This document shows positions 10,931-22,626 of a stretch of 64,000 nucleotides of DNA, piece by piece. The DNA comes from Hormiphora californensis. Lineage: Eukaryota; Ctenophora; Tentaculata; Cydippida; Pleurobrachiidae. Positions within the stretch are counted from its first letter, which is position 1, and every line of letters begins with the position of its first letter. A program made the position numbers and the translations under genes. A model generated the notes under the pieces. The model did no database searches. It was not told the origin of the DNA and saw nothing but the letters and a program-made list of their open reading frames with translations. The stretch covers positions 5,312,250-5,376,249 of the forward strand of contig CM035360.1 in assembly GCA_020137815.1 (NCBI GenBank). Reading direction: 5' to 3'.

Positions 10931-13900
10931 TCACTCTCCTCCCCCATCTTCTTCATCTTCTTCCTCATCTTCTTCTTCTTCTTCGCTCGATGAAACATCT
11001 TGCAGCAGACTCTCATTGAAGCAGCTCTCAAAAGCGTAGTCGGAGCTTTGTTTACCGTGTTTAAAGTTTGTTACCTCCTGTCGCTGCAGATGCTCAATCT
11101 GAGAGGAAGAGAGAACTGTGAGAATTTATAAAAACAGGATCAGCAATCATCTTAGGGCGGATTCCACGTGTGGTATCTCCAAACAATATCCATATCAGGG
11201 TAATTAATTATTTCTAATATCTAAAATTGAGATTCTCAATTTTAACATCTCCCAACTCTGTCTTCAGCTTGTCAGAACACATATTAGATCACCATGCTGG
11301 CTACCTCACATACAGTGAGGTCATCCAGCAGTTAAAATTATCAGTCGTGAGATGTGGAAACAGGCCAAATTATTCAACACGATTCAAGTCAAACCTCGGT
11401 AAACCGGACTTATATATTTTACCAGACCTAGATTTACCGGACCTCGATTTACCGGAGTTCAGTAAATCGAGGTTTGACGAGGCATGCCTAGTACCTGAGT
11501 CAAGAACGCAGTTTCATCTTTCATATTGAGATCCTCGAATTCAGTGATCTCTACAAACATTCTCCTCGCATCAGGGAGACCTTTCAATCCTCGGGCATCA
11601 AAGTATCCGTGCATCGATTCGCAATCCCTGTGGCAAACTAGATCAGGTCGAAGAATAGAAGAGGATGCAAGAGGAATCTGAGCTCTGATATCTGGAGCTA
11701 TACACGAAATCTATCAATAGTTTAGAACAATAATTGGATATTTCTAACAATTCTCAACCCACCGATAGAGATAGGTTAGTGCTGCTGTGTGACTGGATAG
11801 GACACCTTGTCCCAGGTCTATGAAGTAGAGGGTACCGTTAAACCAAAGTAGATTATACGCACTCAGATCTCCGTGTACTAGCTGACACTTCGTAAACATC
11901 GTCTGAAAAAACATTGTATCTTGTTATTCCAATGGGAGAGACAGGGTTGCCTTCCTTGACCCTCTATCTTACAAATGTAAAGGAGGGTTATAACACAACA
12001 AATGAGAGATACGGGACTGATTAATACTATGTAATTGGTATAAATAATAAATATTATGATCAAATCAAATTGACCACCCTGTACCTTCATTCCACTCATC
12101 ATTTGCTCGTAAGCTGATCTGAGTTGATCTCGTGAGAACACGGCCTCCTTCAGGGTCATGGCTGGCACACCCTTACTACCTAAACACACCATCAATTACA
12201 GAGGTAGGGAGTTCTAAAACTCTATAGCCCCTTTTGATAGAAAGCCGCCTTATTATGTTACCTCTTGCCCAAGTGAAAGTGAAACTAATCCTTTGACAGA
12301 CCCTATAATAACCAACCTATAAAACTAAGAAGAAGGAGTTGTTTTCGGTACGCCACCACCTCAGGACATGGAACACCGTGTCTTCTTAGTCGGTTCAAAT
12401 TGTGTACCTCTTTCATCGACCAAATCTGGGAAAGAGAGCGAGATCGGGAGTGGCAAATGACAGGGCTCAATGGTTCAAAATTCAAATAAAATTTAGCAAA
12501 TTTCCAACCTCAATAAGTTTCTTCTTGTTGTTGCTGACGAGCTTTGTGTACCGTCTGTCTATGTAGTCCTTCCGTCTACTGAACTCGTTTAGTGTCGTCT
12601 TGTGGACCTTTAACACACACTCATCCGGTACTGGTGTACTGGGAAACTGGTGTGCTGGCAAACTGTAAAGGAGAATAATTGTTACTACTAAATCATTCCC
12701 GTCCAAAGTACGGAAAATTGCTTTTAAATAATAATACCACAGGGAATGATACAAATCAAAACAGCGAACTGTTGTCATGGTTACCACTGACCTGCCGCCA
12801 TTGCAGTGAATGATAACACTCTCCTTGCCACTGCTAACGACCCCGTTAACCTGCGCTATAATACCACTGTTAACCATCTTAAGGATAACAACCCTCGTCT
12901 TTCTATCCAGAACTTTCTCCTGCAAGGGGGAGGATAACAGATGTTAACAGATGATAATAACTGTGACTTTTATGTACGAGATATAATACGAGAATATACG
13001 AGAATATACAGTTAACAGTACATATACGAGAGAGAATATTCCAGAACTTTTCTAGTTGGTTACATACATGTGTGGAGATATCCCGTCGATCTTTCACCCT
13101 GATTCCATTGAATTTGGATTTGTGAGCTTCTACCTGTAGTTCATTGTAAACCCTGAAGAAAATGGAAATAATTTTTTCCCGCCGTTGTGGCGCTCGGAGA
13201 GAGAGGGTTGAACAAGACAACCACGGCCCCAGTTTTATCCTTACCTATGAGGGACACTCAGACCATTAAAATCTCCTGTTTTAAATTCAGGGTGGAATTT
13301 ATCTGAGATTCGGTTCTGATTCTTTACACAGTTGGCCTCTTTGTCGTGCTTTGTTCTTGAACTATCGACAGCTGATGAGGCGCCCTCTGCAGAAAAAGTG
13401 TGGTTACAAAAAGCACTCATTTCATGTTGCTCTAGCCAGAAAAAAAATCACAAAAACAACTATACCAGTTCATGTGGTATATAACAAACTAACTGCGCCC
13501 CTAGGGACTCCAGAACCAAACAACTAACGTCTAACTAACTAACTAACTGTGAGGCCTCTGAAATTACCAAAGAACTTCTGTTCCTCATCCTCACTAATCT
13601 CCTTACTGGGAGAACTGTGATACTCTTTGTACACCTCAGAATATGAAGACATGGACACCTTACAGTTCCCATTCCTATGTTTCTCCTCTGCAATGTGACC
13701 GCTATCAACCTCATGTTGTAACATCGCAGCCAAGAGAGCATCATTTGTGGTGTCGTCTCCACTGTTCAGGGATTCGTGTAGTGCACGAGCCAGCTCCTCA
13801 TCCCCGTCCATTGTGACACTGTTCAGCTTCTGGTGGAGCGTTGCAGCCAGCTTGGAGTCTTGGTTCTCACCTGTTATCGAAGAGAAAATATATGTTTAGT

Positions 13901-14052
13901 CTGCACTTCAGCAGAATTTTCTTCAGTATGTTAAAATGGTGAAGATTATTGGCAAACTTTATAGTTCTGTCATTCATACCTTCTTCTCGGACGATGTCAT
14001 TAAAACTGGCTGCCGGTGCTGCTTCGGTGCAACCCCAGGGGTTAGAAGCCAT
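10931..14052 (-). CDS. RIOK3: RIO kinase 3 (RIOK3), 11 exons
   Basis: Atypical RIO-family protein kinase linked to late small-subunit (40S) ribosome maturation and, in vertebrates, innate signalling. The exons, high to low, are 14052-13980, 13870-13568, 13386-13245, 13152-13068, 12919-12792, 12662-12509, 12425-12317, 12179-12085, 11902-11763, 11627-11495 and 11098-10931. Phases join to 509 residues, close to the 519 of human RIOK3. The RIOK3-specific N-terminal region is present (DALLAAMLQHE; KVSMSSYSEVYKEY). The kinase core shows the SSGKES loop (230-235), ATP lysine K262 in CVLKVHKTTLNEF, catalytic D375 and N380 in LVHGDLSAYN, and metal-binding D392 in FIDLG. The C terminus is a run of Glu/Asp. 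RIOK1 and RIOK2 are less likely because of the N-terminal match and the KTTLNEF context. Confidence 0.95.
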
Positions 14053-14560
14053 AACTAAAAACTTATTTTAACCATTTAAGAAGAATAAGAAAAGGGTAAA
14101 TTATATTTCTAACAACTGAAAAGGATGCACTTTTGACTTTTCAGCTCTTGGTTTAAGAAGCTAAAGATTTTTTTGGCAAATTTTGAAAATTAAAAACTTT
14201 TTTTAAAGTTCAAAAATTTTTTTGGCATACGTTGCAGGCCCCTTATAATATAATATAAGGGGGTGCGGGCATGAGGGGGCTGCAGCGCATTCCAAAAAAT
14301 TTTTGAAAAAAATTTTTGAAAAAATTTTTGAAAAAATTTTTGAAATTTTTGAAATATAAAAATGCGCCGCGCACGTGAACTCCAGAATACAATGCGCGGC
14401 ACATCAAAGCAACGCAATCTGAAATAATTTGCTGCTGCTCAAAAGTCAAAACAAAATGATATTAATAAATTTATAATTAGCAGGCATCGATTTAGTATTA
14501 TCATTTGGTATGTAATTAGTTACCAAATAATTAAAATCGTACAGTAATACTGCAACTATC
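14053..14560. other. RIOK3 5' flank with TTTTTGAAAA runs
   Basis: Short A/T-rich direct repeats (AAAAATTTTTGAAA) at 14296-14360, and a GCGCCGCGCACGTG-containing GC patch at 14364-14378 that includes a CACGTG E-box. No gene. Confidence 0.4.
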
Positions 14561-14979
14561 TCTCTGTCTCTGTCTCTGTCTCTGTCTCTGTCTCTGTCTC
14601 TGTCTCTGTCTCTGTCTCTGTCTCTGTCTCTGTCTCTGTCTCTGTCTCTGTCTCTGTCTCTGTCTCTGTCTCTGTCTCCGTCTCTGTCTCTGTCTCTGTC
14701 TCTGTCTCTGTCTCTGTCTCTGACTCTGTCTCTGTCTCTGTCTCTGTCTCTGTCTCTGTCTCTGTCTCTGTCTCTGTCTCTGTCTCTGTCTCTGTCTCTG
14801 TCTCTGTCTCTGTCTCTGTCTCTGTCTCTGTCTCTGTCTCTGTCTCTGTCTCTGTCTCTGTCTCTGTCTCTGTCTCTGTCTCTGTCTCTGTCTCTGTCTC
14901 TGTCTCTGTCTCTGTCTCTGTCTCTGTCTCTGTCTCTGTCTCTGTCTCTGTCTCTGTCTCTGTCTCTGTCTCTGTCTCG
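14557..14979. repeat. (TCTCTG)n hexanucleotide array
   Basis: About 70 copies of TCTCTG with only isolated substitutions (a C near 14680, an A near 14723). On the minus strand it gives open frames of alternating Arg-Asp or Arg-Gln, which are products of the repeat and not genes. Confidence 0.98.
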
Positions 14980-15249
14980 GCAAGTGTGTAACTTAGAAAT
15001 ACACTCTAGCATAGAGAGTAGAGACGGAGAATTTGGCGACAGGGAGTCTGCAGCAGAAGTAAGATTAAGAACAGGAGTTCGCTTGTGGGTGTGTCACGCG
15101 TGTCTAGTGTCTACAGTGTAGGTACAGCTGTGGGTGTGTAGGTACTCTACTGCGCCCTACACAAGTAAAGGGACATTTTAAGAGGTTGCCATTGGTTTTG
15201 TCGCATGTGTCCGTGTGTTATCTTTTTTGCAATTTTGTTTTGAGGGAAA

Positions 15250-15810
15250 TACTGATTTGAGGCAAATACGTCGCGGCGGACGTAGTATAGACGTAGTAGC
15301 GACGTATTATAGACGTATTATAGACGTATTATAGGCGTATTACCGACAGACGTATTATCGACAGACGTAAATTGGTCGATAGTGCGTCTCGGGCAATAAG
15401 GTTTTTATTGAGACGTAACGTCTATAGTACGTCTGATCCGTCTTTAATACGTCTTTACTACGTCTATAGTACGTCTATAGTACGTCTGATCCGTCTTTAA
15501 TACGTCTTTACTACGTCTGTCGATAATACGTCTGTCGGTAATACGCCTATAATACTTCTTGGTTTCATTGTTCACACCAATGGTGTTGATAATGGCCGTA
15601 CAGCCGAAACGTCTAAATGAGCGTCTTCGATGTCATGTCACACCCGCCAAGTGCCAACACCATTGGTGTGAACAATGAAACCAAGAGATACTACCCCACC
15701 AGCCTCCACCATCTCCAAAAACGCCTATAATACGTTTATAATATGTCTATAATACGTCGCTACTACGCCTATACTACGTCACCCGCAAATCGGTATTTGC
15801 CTAGTTTTGA
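15250..15810. mobile_element. Fold-back element made of GACGTATTATA-type units
   Basis: The left end (about 15257-15370: GGCAAATACG...GACGTAGTA...CGACGTATTATAGACG) is mirrored by the right end (15700-15806: ...CGTCGCTACTACG...TACGTCACC...GGTATTTGCC). Inside are inverted blocks of the same unit (15416-15550). A separate MITE sits at 15557-15686. No open frame of note. Confidence 0.75.
15557..15686. mobile_element. 130-bp MITE nested in the GACGTA element
   Basis: Perfect 32-bp terminal inverted repeats (15557-15588 and 15655-15686, outer end TCTTGGTTTCATTGTTCACA) surround a 66-bp core. It interrupts the GACGTA repeat units. A clear target-site duplication was not seen. Confidence 0.85.
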
Positions 15811-16519
15811 AAGTTTGATTGAGTTGAAAAACTTTAAAGTTAATGTCATTGCTTGCAACGCAAATGTTACTGTTACCCTGTTTATTTTTACTCTGTCACT
15901 CTAACATATACTTTGTATTTATTTGATATTTAGATTCGCTTTGCTGTTATAATAGCTGATCTATCGTATATCATCTTGATCATGATTGACATTTCAAGAC
16001 TTTAAATGTGGCGCTGACAGCCTAGTCCAGACTTAGAAGACAGTTTATCAGGTCTAAGTTGACAGGCTAGCACGATGTGTAGTGAGCTAATAGTAATAAA
16101 GTATATTAAAAATTAGCTTTCTAAATATTCTGTTCTTCAGTGATCATTTTTTGTTCGACAATCCTTCCGACCGGGGTGCGGTGAAACAGGGTCGAGCAAG
16201 GCGATCCTTTTTTGCTCGACCCTCTCTCACCTGCACCGCGTTACATGAGGAAGGTTAGAATAAAACAAGAACATTCATACTTATGTGATATTCAAAATGA
16301 TACGCGATTAGGGGGGAAATCACCCCGAATGGCTCTTCTTCCCACCAAATCTCAATATATGGTTACATAACAATGGTAATTAGCAATTAGACTGCTGTAA
16401 TTTAGAGATTACCATGAGGCTCTACCCCTAGTGGGGTGACGTAAAGTATGGTTCATTCAGAGAAAGAGAAAGAAGGTGTTGGTTTTTGTTCACGATATCA
16501 CTTGGAGTCGGACGAGAGG

Positions 16520-16554
<35 letters not shown>

Positions 16555-17299
16555 TATATATGTATATCGGGGGAAAAAATCCTGTCCCTAAATCGGGGTG
16601 CCACTAAATCGGGGGCCCCTAAATCGGGGTCCGACTGTACATATATTATACTAGTAAGCCCGTTCGCCCTTCGGGCGAATTTCAATTATGTAAGACAATT
16701 GAAACCACTAATTATTTATTTTAAAAGATCTTTTATTATTAGAGGAGAAATTTTGCCACGTTACGATATGATTTGATTTGAAAAAGGATAAAAATCGATA
16801 TACCGTATATAAAGACAATATCCCGGTTGGCTCCTATTGACGGAGTGTCAATATAGACGGAGCGCTTACACCTCAAAAACTATAAAAATTCACACACAGA
16901 CAGTTCTCGCACACTACGGACAAACAGACTAATATAGTATACTTTTAATAGCTAAATAAAAATAGAAATAGCTATAAGGCTATTCACACTAGACTAGTTG
17001 GTTAATTTTAATTCACTCATTAATGATAAAAATAATTACTTACCCTTGCCCATGTTTCCTAGTCCCCCACCCCTCCCCCATGATCCCCATCCAAAATTTA
17101 GTATACCGTCGGCTGTTGGTAGAGATTTATATCAGATAGAATTCATATCTGTGGTGGGGGCGCCCGTCCTGTTTCAAACTGTTCAACACCACTCCAAACC
17201 TCATATTTGAGTACAATGTAAAGAATGAGCTATGTAAGGAGGTGGGACAGATACTGCAGAAATAAAGGAAGAGAAAGGGACCCCCACCACAGAGGTGAA
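15811..17299. other. Gene-poor stretch
   Basis: No gene recognised. It contains an inverted pair of GGTCGAGCAAGG/TTGCTCGACC blocks at 16180-16235, a GA tract at 16518-16555, a short repeat of CTAAATCGGGG at 16586-16632, and an ACTAGTAAGCCCGTTCGCCC...hairpin near 16650-16680 that resembles the head of the repeats at 19947 and 20129. Confidence 0.4.
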
Positions 17300-18140
17300 T
17301 TAAGTTGTGTCATGTAAGGCGTTCCAGAGATGGTCTTTCAGTTTGGAGGAAAATAAATTGTGTTCGGTTGTATTTCTCAGTTCTTGAGGCAGTAAATTCC
17401 ACTCAAGGTGGCAGCGGTAGAAGTAACAGTTTTTGAACAGGTCCACTCTGGGTTGTTCAATGCATATAATGTTCGTTCTGTCTCGTTTCGTTTGTTGTCT
17501 GGTGGTGCGTCTGAAATGTGATTCCGGATCGTATTTTTCTAGGAAAGATGGAATTTTTATAGGAGATGTTTCATAGAATATTTTATGGTTATATTGAAAT
17601 TTTTGAGTCATTGGGAGTACGTCAATCTCCCTGAGTTTCTTTACATACGTTTCTAAATTATAACTAGTGTCTGTTTCACCGAATATCCATTTTGTGGCAC
17701 GTTTCTGCAAACTTTAAAACTTAAGCAGACTTGAATAACTTACTGGTCGCCATATTTGGCTACAGTGTTCGAACAGGGATCTAACTAGACTAATGTAGAG
17801 GTTCTTCTTCTTTAGGGGGCATTTAACTAATATTCCTACACGCTTCACCAGTCCTAATCTTTGAGAAGCTTTGGAAACAACAGTTTTCTGGTGTTCTATT
17901 GGCGATAATTTGTGGTTAGTTGAGACTCCTAGATCAATCTCTTTTTCACATGAGCGATAATTTAATTGATGTCGATTAATGTTTTGAGTACATCTAAGCA
18001 GCTTGCACTTGTTGGGATGGAATATCATTTTATTATCGTTGCACTAAACTATCGATGTCGGGCTGCAAACTATCTTCTTCACTATTTATAACACGCCATA
18101 TTTTAAGATCATCTGCATATAGCCTAATTTTAGTTAGATC
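17300..18140 (-). pseudogene. Non-LTR retrotransposon (CR1/Jockey-like) reverse transcriptase, 3' fragment, dead
   Basis: Reading the minus strand from about 18140, the translation gives the RT catalytic box LYADDLKIW, a frameshift and stop near 18030, then MIFHPNKCKLL and EIDLGVSTNHKLSPIEHQ (the post-catalytic region typical of LINE RTs). One in-frame stop at 17714-17716 is followed by the C-terminal part ending FYRCHLEWNLLPQELRN and SSKLKDHLW. The copy is truncated upstream of the YADD box, with no endonuclease. The combination of 5' truncation, one frameshift and one stop marks a dead insertion. Confidence 0.88.
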
Positions 18141-18269
18141 ATCATCTCCGAGTCATAACAAAAAATTGAGTCATAACAAAAAATTGCTTTAACAATTATA
18201 TTTGTGATGACTCACTCACTCGGATCAGCTGTTTTCTCACGTTTAAGTTTTAAGCCACAATATAATTAT

Positions 18270-19159
18270 TTAACCCTTTGGGGACGATAAGCCCCCTGTC
18301 GACAGAATTCTCTAAAACTTTCTGGAGACACTCACTTTGAACCTACTTGAACGCAGGAAAAGGAATTTTGGTTCTACCACCTGTATTTCTATTGGGTCAC
18401 CTGTGACCCAATCGTCCCCTAACGCTAAAATAGGAATTGAGATTTTGCCGCTATTTTGCCCGATAACTCGAAAACCGCTCATTTTAGACCCTATGTTTGT
18501 TCATAACACTTATATAAACCCGGCCATTCTACACAGTTTGTACACCATATGGGCCTCTCTATCTCATCTGTAGCCGATTATAGAATTTCAAAATTGGCCA
18601 AGATGAAAAATTTTCTGAAGGAGCACGGATCTCAAAAATTTTTTCATCGACTCCCTAAGATGTTGAGATAACAATGATGGAGTCGGTTAGTCGCTAGCAT
18701 CTGTTTAAAAAATGCCGTTTTAGACTTTTATCGGGGGCCATTCCTTTAGAAATGCTCGTAAAATGCAAATTCCTGTTTTAGCGTTAGGGGACGATTGGGT
18801 CACAGGTGACCCAGCACTTTGAAGGCCTCTGAGAGGCACAAAATTTGGAATATCACCCTGAAACTTTACCCCGGGGTAAAATACACACTTTTCTTGCATT
18901 TTCCAAGTCCATTTTAAGTATACTCGTACCAATTTTGAGATATGGCCATTAAACTACCCATTTTGCCTACCAAATGCACTGTTTTAGCCCTGTTTTCCGA
19001 AGTCGACAACTTCAGAGGCTCAAAACGACCTCAAAATGCTAGAAAAATTTATGGTTCAACCCTGGAAACGATTTAAAACTTTCAAATATGGTCTAGAAAG
19101 ACGCTATATGGGTTCAAAGTTGTGGGTCACCTGTGACCCAATCGTCTCCAAAGGGTTAA
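18270..19159. mobile_element. piggyBac-like MITE with TTAA duplication
   Basis: Flanked by TTAA at 18270-18273 and 19156-19159. The ends are CCCTTTGGGGACGAT (18274 on) and the reverse complement, ATCGTCTCCAAAGGG (to 19155). The 882-bp body has no transposase. It carries three copies of the self-complementary motif GGGTCACCTGTGACCC next to AATCGTC: near 18395 (+), 18800 (inverted) and 19125 (+). The first two are also flanked by inverted CCTAACGCTAAAA(T/C)AGGAATT blocks. TTAA target and CCC...GGG ends are the established signature of the piggyBac superfamily. Confidence 0.85.
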
Positions 19160-19316
19160 ACAATACCAGGCGATATGTTATGATACTTCTTGATACCATT
19201 GCCACCTATTCTCACTTCGTAAGTGAAATCGATTTCAGTCAAGCGCGACATCGATCTCACTCAGGTATCAATGTGACCAATAACACCAATAATACGTCAA
19301 GGTGTGATGGCATAGT

Positions 19317-19560
19317 TATATGCTGCGCACAGAAGACTAGCTAGCAAATTTGAGCGTGCCGAGAGTGCAAATGATGGAGTTTTGCCATTTTTTTCATTGT
19401 GTGATTCACAAGGCCTTCACTTACAGCTCAGTGAAAATCCGTTGGAAAACGGTTGATCACAAGCTTCGCAACAAAACCTTGAAGAACTTCATTTTGTTGG
19501 AAACTCCATATTTGGCAGGTACGAGTATTTTACTCTGTCGCTCAAAAATGCGATATAAAT
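19317..19560 (+). mobile_element. Diverged solo arm of the long-TIR element
   Basis: Resembles the arm at 42355-42560: GCACA(C/G)AAAAGACTAG, AGCAAATTTGAG, TGCCGAGAG, GGGATTCACAAG/GTGATTCACAAG, CAGTGAAA(A)TCC, AACGGTT...ACAAG. It is a relic of the 3.7-kb element's terminal repeat. Confidence 0.7.
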
Positions 19561-19589
19561 TGAAAAAAAATCGTCAAATGAATTCTAGG

Positions 19590-19745
19590 CAAGCTGCAGC
19601 ACGGCTGAAAGAGTCAGAGACTTTCCGAGCAGTGTTCATTGCCCCTGATAGGACTTGAGTAGAGAGGAGAACATTAGCTGCTAAGTTGAGAGAGAGAGAA
19701 GAGAAGCTGAGCCAGAGAAAGTGTGGTCTGTTAGACGCGGGTCAG
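19590..19745 (+). pseudogene. Relic of LINE ORF1 C terminus
   Basis: Translation gives LKESETFRAVFIAPDRT, then a stop, then VERRTLAAKLRERE. It matches the C terminus of the ORF1-like proteins at 31484-32503 (LRDSETFQSVYISPDRTVEER) and 36611-37585. It ends against the 103-bp palindrome. Confidence 0.8.
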
Positions 19746-19757
19746 TTATGGAAAGTT

Positions 19758-19860
19758 TCTCAGCTCTGACCTCTCACACATCAGAATCACTCTCAGTTTT
19801 ATCAGTTTCAAACTGATAAAACTGAGAGTGATTCTGATGTGTGAGAGGTCAGAGCTGAGA
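19758..19860. repeat. Perfect 103-bp palindrome (51-bp arms, 1-bp centre)
   Basis: Left arm 19758-19808, centre C at 19809, right arm 19810-19860, with no mismatch. The outer end is TCTCAGCTCTGACCTC. Confidence 0.97.
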
Positions 19861-19946
19861 GAGTGGCACTTGGTCTCATTGTGCCACTCTAAACCCTCAC
19901 CCAGTTTGGTCCGTGTGGTTCAGTACTTTCATGATAGTATAATATA

Positions 19947-20005
19947 CTAGAAAGCCCGTTGGTTGGACCCCGTTGATGTCTCTCTCTCCCTCTCTCTCTC
20001 TCTTC

Positions 20006-20049
<44 letters not shown>

Positions 20050-20455
20050 ACTCTCTCACTTCATCTCTCATCATATCCGTGTCGGGCTGAAGAATATGGA
20101 GGTTGGTAGAGTGGCAGGGATGGTGATGCTAGAAAGCCCGTTGGTTGGACCCCGTTGATTGAACTCCTATCTATCTTTCTCTATCTCTATTTTTCTCCAT
20201 GTATCTCTCTATCTCTATCTCTATCTATCTCTATCTCTCTCTGTCCCTCTATCTCTCTTTCCCTCTATCTCTCTCGCTCTATCTAGCTCGCTGTCCCTCT
20301 ATCTCTTTCGCTCCATCTCTCTCAGCTCTCTCTCTGTCTCTCTCTAGCTCTCTATCTCTCTTTGTCTCTATCTCTATCTCTCTCACTCACTCTCTCACTC
20401 CATCATGTCGGGCAGAAGAAGATGGAGGTTGGTAGAGTGGTAGGGATGGTGATGA
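19947..20455. repeat. Tandem duplication with CT-rich body
   Basis: Two units begin with the same 31-bp head, CTAGAAAGCCCGTTGGTTGG... (19947-19977 and 20129-20159). Each runs through a pyrimidine tract and ends with GTCGGGC(T/A)GAAGAA followed by TGGAGGTTGGTAGAGTGG(C/T)AGGGATGGTGATG. The first is 182 bp; the second is longer because its pyrimidine tract has expanded. Confidence 0.9.
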
Positions 20456-21964
20456 ATATCAAGGGTCATCGTTAGATGGCTGCTTGAAATGTGTCGATTT
20501 AGGTGATAAACATCCGTAGAATTGTAGCCCTGTAGAGTAATGAACGGGTGTACGTAGGTAGAAAAGCGTTGGCAATGATGGGGGCCCCATCACCACCATG
20601 TGTTAGCTCGATTTTCAAAAACATGCTAGAGACATGCGGTTTTCACTAAAGTTTTAGTTAGCCATCAAGGAGTATCCAGATAACTTTTTGTGAAAATCCC
20701 TGCTGTTCTCTCTCACTTTAATTATTCAATTATCTCTCGAAGTTGACAAGATAGCGACTTCTGGCTGGTCCCAATAGATTCTGCTGCTCATTCTACACAT
20801 TTTAGTGCCCTCATTTTCGTCTATACTCCAATCCAAAGTAAAGTTGCTATTTTTCGCCAAGGCTGAAAATACAGGCAAAAAGTGCGTGGTCATTTTGGAC
20901 ACTTTCTTCACCTCGGTTGGAGTGGAATTTTTTTTTGGTGTTTCTGGGACCCCATAGGAGTACAATGCAAGTGGAAAACCTTTGTTATGTCTCAGTTTGT
21001 TTTTTGGTCCCAAAATGACTATGACTTTTTGGCTTGGTCGCGTAGCGACCAACCCCGTAGGGGTGAGGGGATCGCCCTACGGGCGCGCGAACATGAGGGG
21101 CGCGACGTGCCCAACTTTTTGGCCTAAAATCCGAAAAATTTTCTAGGCCTCAGCGGTCGCTTCACCCAATCTATACAAATTTGCAATAGAAAACTCGATA
21201 TATGTCATATCACGTGACCAAAAATTTTTTGCCATGCCACTTTCAAAACGTCCCCTACATGCCTGGTTATTTCATTATCAAAATATAAACCGTGGGACTC
21301 AAAATCTCGATCTGTCTATTGAACGTGACCGGTGACCTTGCTGCTCTAATTAAATTGAACGTGAGCATCACGAACCATCTATTTCGTATTTGTTTATTAA
21401 TTTGAAGTTGTCCTGGAAATATAGATGACACGGTGAGAAGGGTATATTTCAAGTCTAGACCGGGCTGCCGCCAGACAGATGTGTTTGAAACAGGCGGTGT
21501 TGTATTGTGTTTAACACTTGCAGGTTGTGTTTCAAAACAAAACAAGTTAGCATATTAATAGCAGATTATTAATAGCAGCTTATTACCAGATTAACACGGC
21601 CGATTAATGATCTACTCCTCCTTCGAGTCCCGCCCTTGCCATTCGATCTCGTTTGTTTTCATATGTTTCACGTGGATTTGAAACGAGTTCACGCCCGGAA
21701 AGTTGAGCGATCACTATCCGATGATACATTTGTTCCATCTTCTCAGTGCTTCTATCAGGGATTATATTGAGTTCCACTTTTATATTGGAACACTATTAAA
21801 CATGGATCCAAATCACGCGTCGTCACGATCTTACAAATTGCTACTCATTGCAGCAATCTAGTCCACGGTGGGTGATTTGCCAGCTGTAATAACGGATACC
21901 AGAGGAGTGACGTGCACCGGCAAAAAACGTAGGATATAATAAGGAGAAAGGAAGGGAGAGAGAT

Positions 21965-22063
21965 AGTAAAAGATAGTGAGAGAGAGATAGTGAGAGATAG
22001 TGAGAGAGAGAGAGAGATAGAGGGGAAAGAGAGAGAGGGAGAGAGAGAGAGAGAGAGAGAGAT

Positions 22064-22133
<70 letters not shown>
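21965..22133. repeat. (GA)n microsatellite
   Basis: GA dinucleotide tract with occasional GATAG interruptions. Confidence 0.95.
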
Positions 22134-22334
22134 GAGAGCAGGAGTATTGAATGGTTAAGCGGTAAAGTTCCCCAATATTACGATTTTTGACAGAAAGCAC
22201 CATCGAATCCAATGATTCTCTCGCTCTCTAACCGGCTGACCTGCCACGCGTGGTCAGACAGACCGATTTAATTGAAGCTAGACTAGACCTTTTTAACCAG
22301 AACAGACCTGTCACCCTCTAACCTCTCTTCCCCC

Positions 22335-22626
<292 letters not shown>

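Noticed and set aside
14446-15012. 188-codon minus-strand frame of alternating Arg-Asp, and its Arg-Gln partner frame
   Set aside because: Produced entirely by the (TCTCTG)n array; no flanking coding signal.
21841-22212. Leu/Ser and Arg/Glu repeat frames here and at 20159-20435, 24550-25045, 25302-25597, 53566-54142, 59340-59628
   Set aside because: Translations of CT/GA microsatellites, open on both strands with no motif.
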